Source of the DNA: Heterodera schachtii | Taxonomy: Eukaryota; Nematoda; Chromadorea; Rhabditida; Heteroderidae | DNA length: 64,000 nt | NCBI GenBank assembly: GCA_023374025.1 | Contig: SIJG01000114.1 | Span: 94,322-158,321 of the forward strand | Direction of reading: 5' to 3' | Shown here: positions 63,323-64,000 of the stretch, one piece after another | How positions within the stretch are numbered: position 1 is the stretch's first letter | Layout: every line of letters begins with the position of its first letter | Made by a program: the position numbers and the translations under genes | Notes under the pieces: generated by a model | Databases searched by the model: none | Seen by the model: only the letters and a program-made list of their open reading frames with translations | What the model was told of the DNA's origin: nothing

Positions 63323-63904
63323 TTTTTTATTATCGAAAGGACAAATTAATATTACAAATTAATATTATAATAAAATTAAGAAATAATTATATTAACATTG
63401 AAAAACCTGAAATGGTCAAAAAGAAAATTAAGAACTGATAAAGTGACATTGAATTAATAATTTTTATTATATATCTAAATAATGAAATTCGATATTTAAT
63501 TAAAAATAACCAAAAAAATCAGATCAAAAATAGCAAAAGCAAAAAAAGGAAACAAAAGTTTCTAATTTAAAGTTTGTAATCAAAAAAATAAAAATAAAAA
63601 AAAATTCAAAAAACGAACAACATGATAAAAGTTTGCCCGATGAAGTATAATAAATAAATTTTAGTTTCTTTTAAAATTAGACATTTGAGTAATTTAAATT
63701 AAAAGGAAACTGCTTATTTATCAGATTATTATATCAAATAAAATTTATTTAAAATTTAAAAACCTTTATTATTAATTATAACTTAAATTAATGTTTTTAT
63801 GAAAAATTTTCAATTTTCTTTCTTCATACCTACTTCAAGAACTTCCTACCACAAGAATTTCGTAAATTTTTAGAAAATTTAGAAATTTTTGATAAAAAAT
63901 TGTT

Positions 63905-63971
63905 AAAAATCAGTAACGGTCAGTGCCTTTACCGGTTAAAATGAAAATTACCGTTACCGCTTTACTCTAAT
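63905..63971. mobile_element. hAT-like right-end fragment with ACCGTTACCG words
   Basis: CAGTAACGGTCAGTG, ACCGGTTAAAATG and TTACCGTTACCGC words lead into CTTTACTCTA, whose inverse (TAGAGTAAAG) resembles the hAT-type ends in this window. The left part is absent. Confidence 0.4.
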
Positions 63972-64000
63972 TTAAATGAATAAGTTTGTCTCAATCTCTT

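Noticed and set aside
63217..63971. One complete hAT-like element spanning both TAGAGT ends
   Set aside because: The two ends carry different words and the flanking 8 bases do not match, so they are listed as separate fragments.

Overview
This is about 64 kb of eukaryotic nuclear DNA, roughly four-fifths A+T by eye, with very few genes and many repeats. Short introns (about 45-55 nt, plus one of 273 nt) with TTTTAG/CACAG acceptors, animal-type replication biology in one gene, and dense small DNA transposons suggest a small-intron invertebrate. A nematode is my best guess (AT-rich plant-parasitic groups such as Meloidogyne come to mind). That rests on style alone; no marker gene fixes the taxon.

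Genes. Only one compact, more GC-rich island (13,758-18,031) carries convincing genes. On the minus strand a seven-exon gene (14,258-16,070) reads in frame through every intron to a 433-residue product. I read it as the conserved core of Treslin/TICRR (SLD-3), the CDK-regulated replication-origin firing factor: an STD-like helical domain followed by two TP sites 24 residues apart. Head-to-head with it, about 730 bp away, is a plus-strand gene (from 16,801) for a coiled-coil protein with a Lys/Glu-rich tail; its family is uncertain (BLOC1S5/Muted-like is a weak possibility). The island ends in a short 21-bp minisatellite.

Island borders. The island lies exactly between two nearly identical 1,320-bp direct repeats (12,438-13,757 and 18,032-19,351). 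A third, more diverged copy (20,310-21,453) has the left outer flank of the first copy and the right outer flank of the second, so it looks like the uninterrupted form. This is the footprint expected if a circle carrying the genes plus one repeat had integrated by homologous recombination. An unequal duplication or an assembly join could look the same.

Mobile DNA. The window holds a MULE-like foldback element with a 9-bp target duplication (2,267-2,667); hAT-like non-autonomous elements with 8-bp target duplications (21,642-22,842 and its twin 39,281-40,480; 42,195-43,351; 48,320-49,621); a Tc1/mariner-type MITE (27,039-27,154); and several decayed relatives. Different hAT-like elements share one plan: a short terminal inverted repeat, subterminal arrays of an element-specific GC-rich word in direct orientation, and an inner GC-rich hairpin based on CGGCGGCGCC-TAT-CGGCACCGCCG. 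That hairpin recurs more than a dozen times in the window.

Duplications. A block of about 3 kb (21,508-24,472) recurs almost unchanged at 39,147-42,113 and continues in decayed form to about 44,485. One copy carries a hAT-like insertion that the other lacks, so the exact empty site is visible. A 7.9-10.2 kb direct duplication and a 50.2-53.6 kb higher-order array (21-bp minisatellite plus a tRNA-T-arm-like/hairpin unit) complete the layout. The remaining tens of kilobases are AT-rich sequence in which I see no gene.
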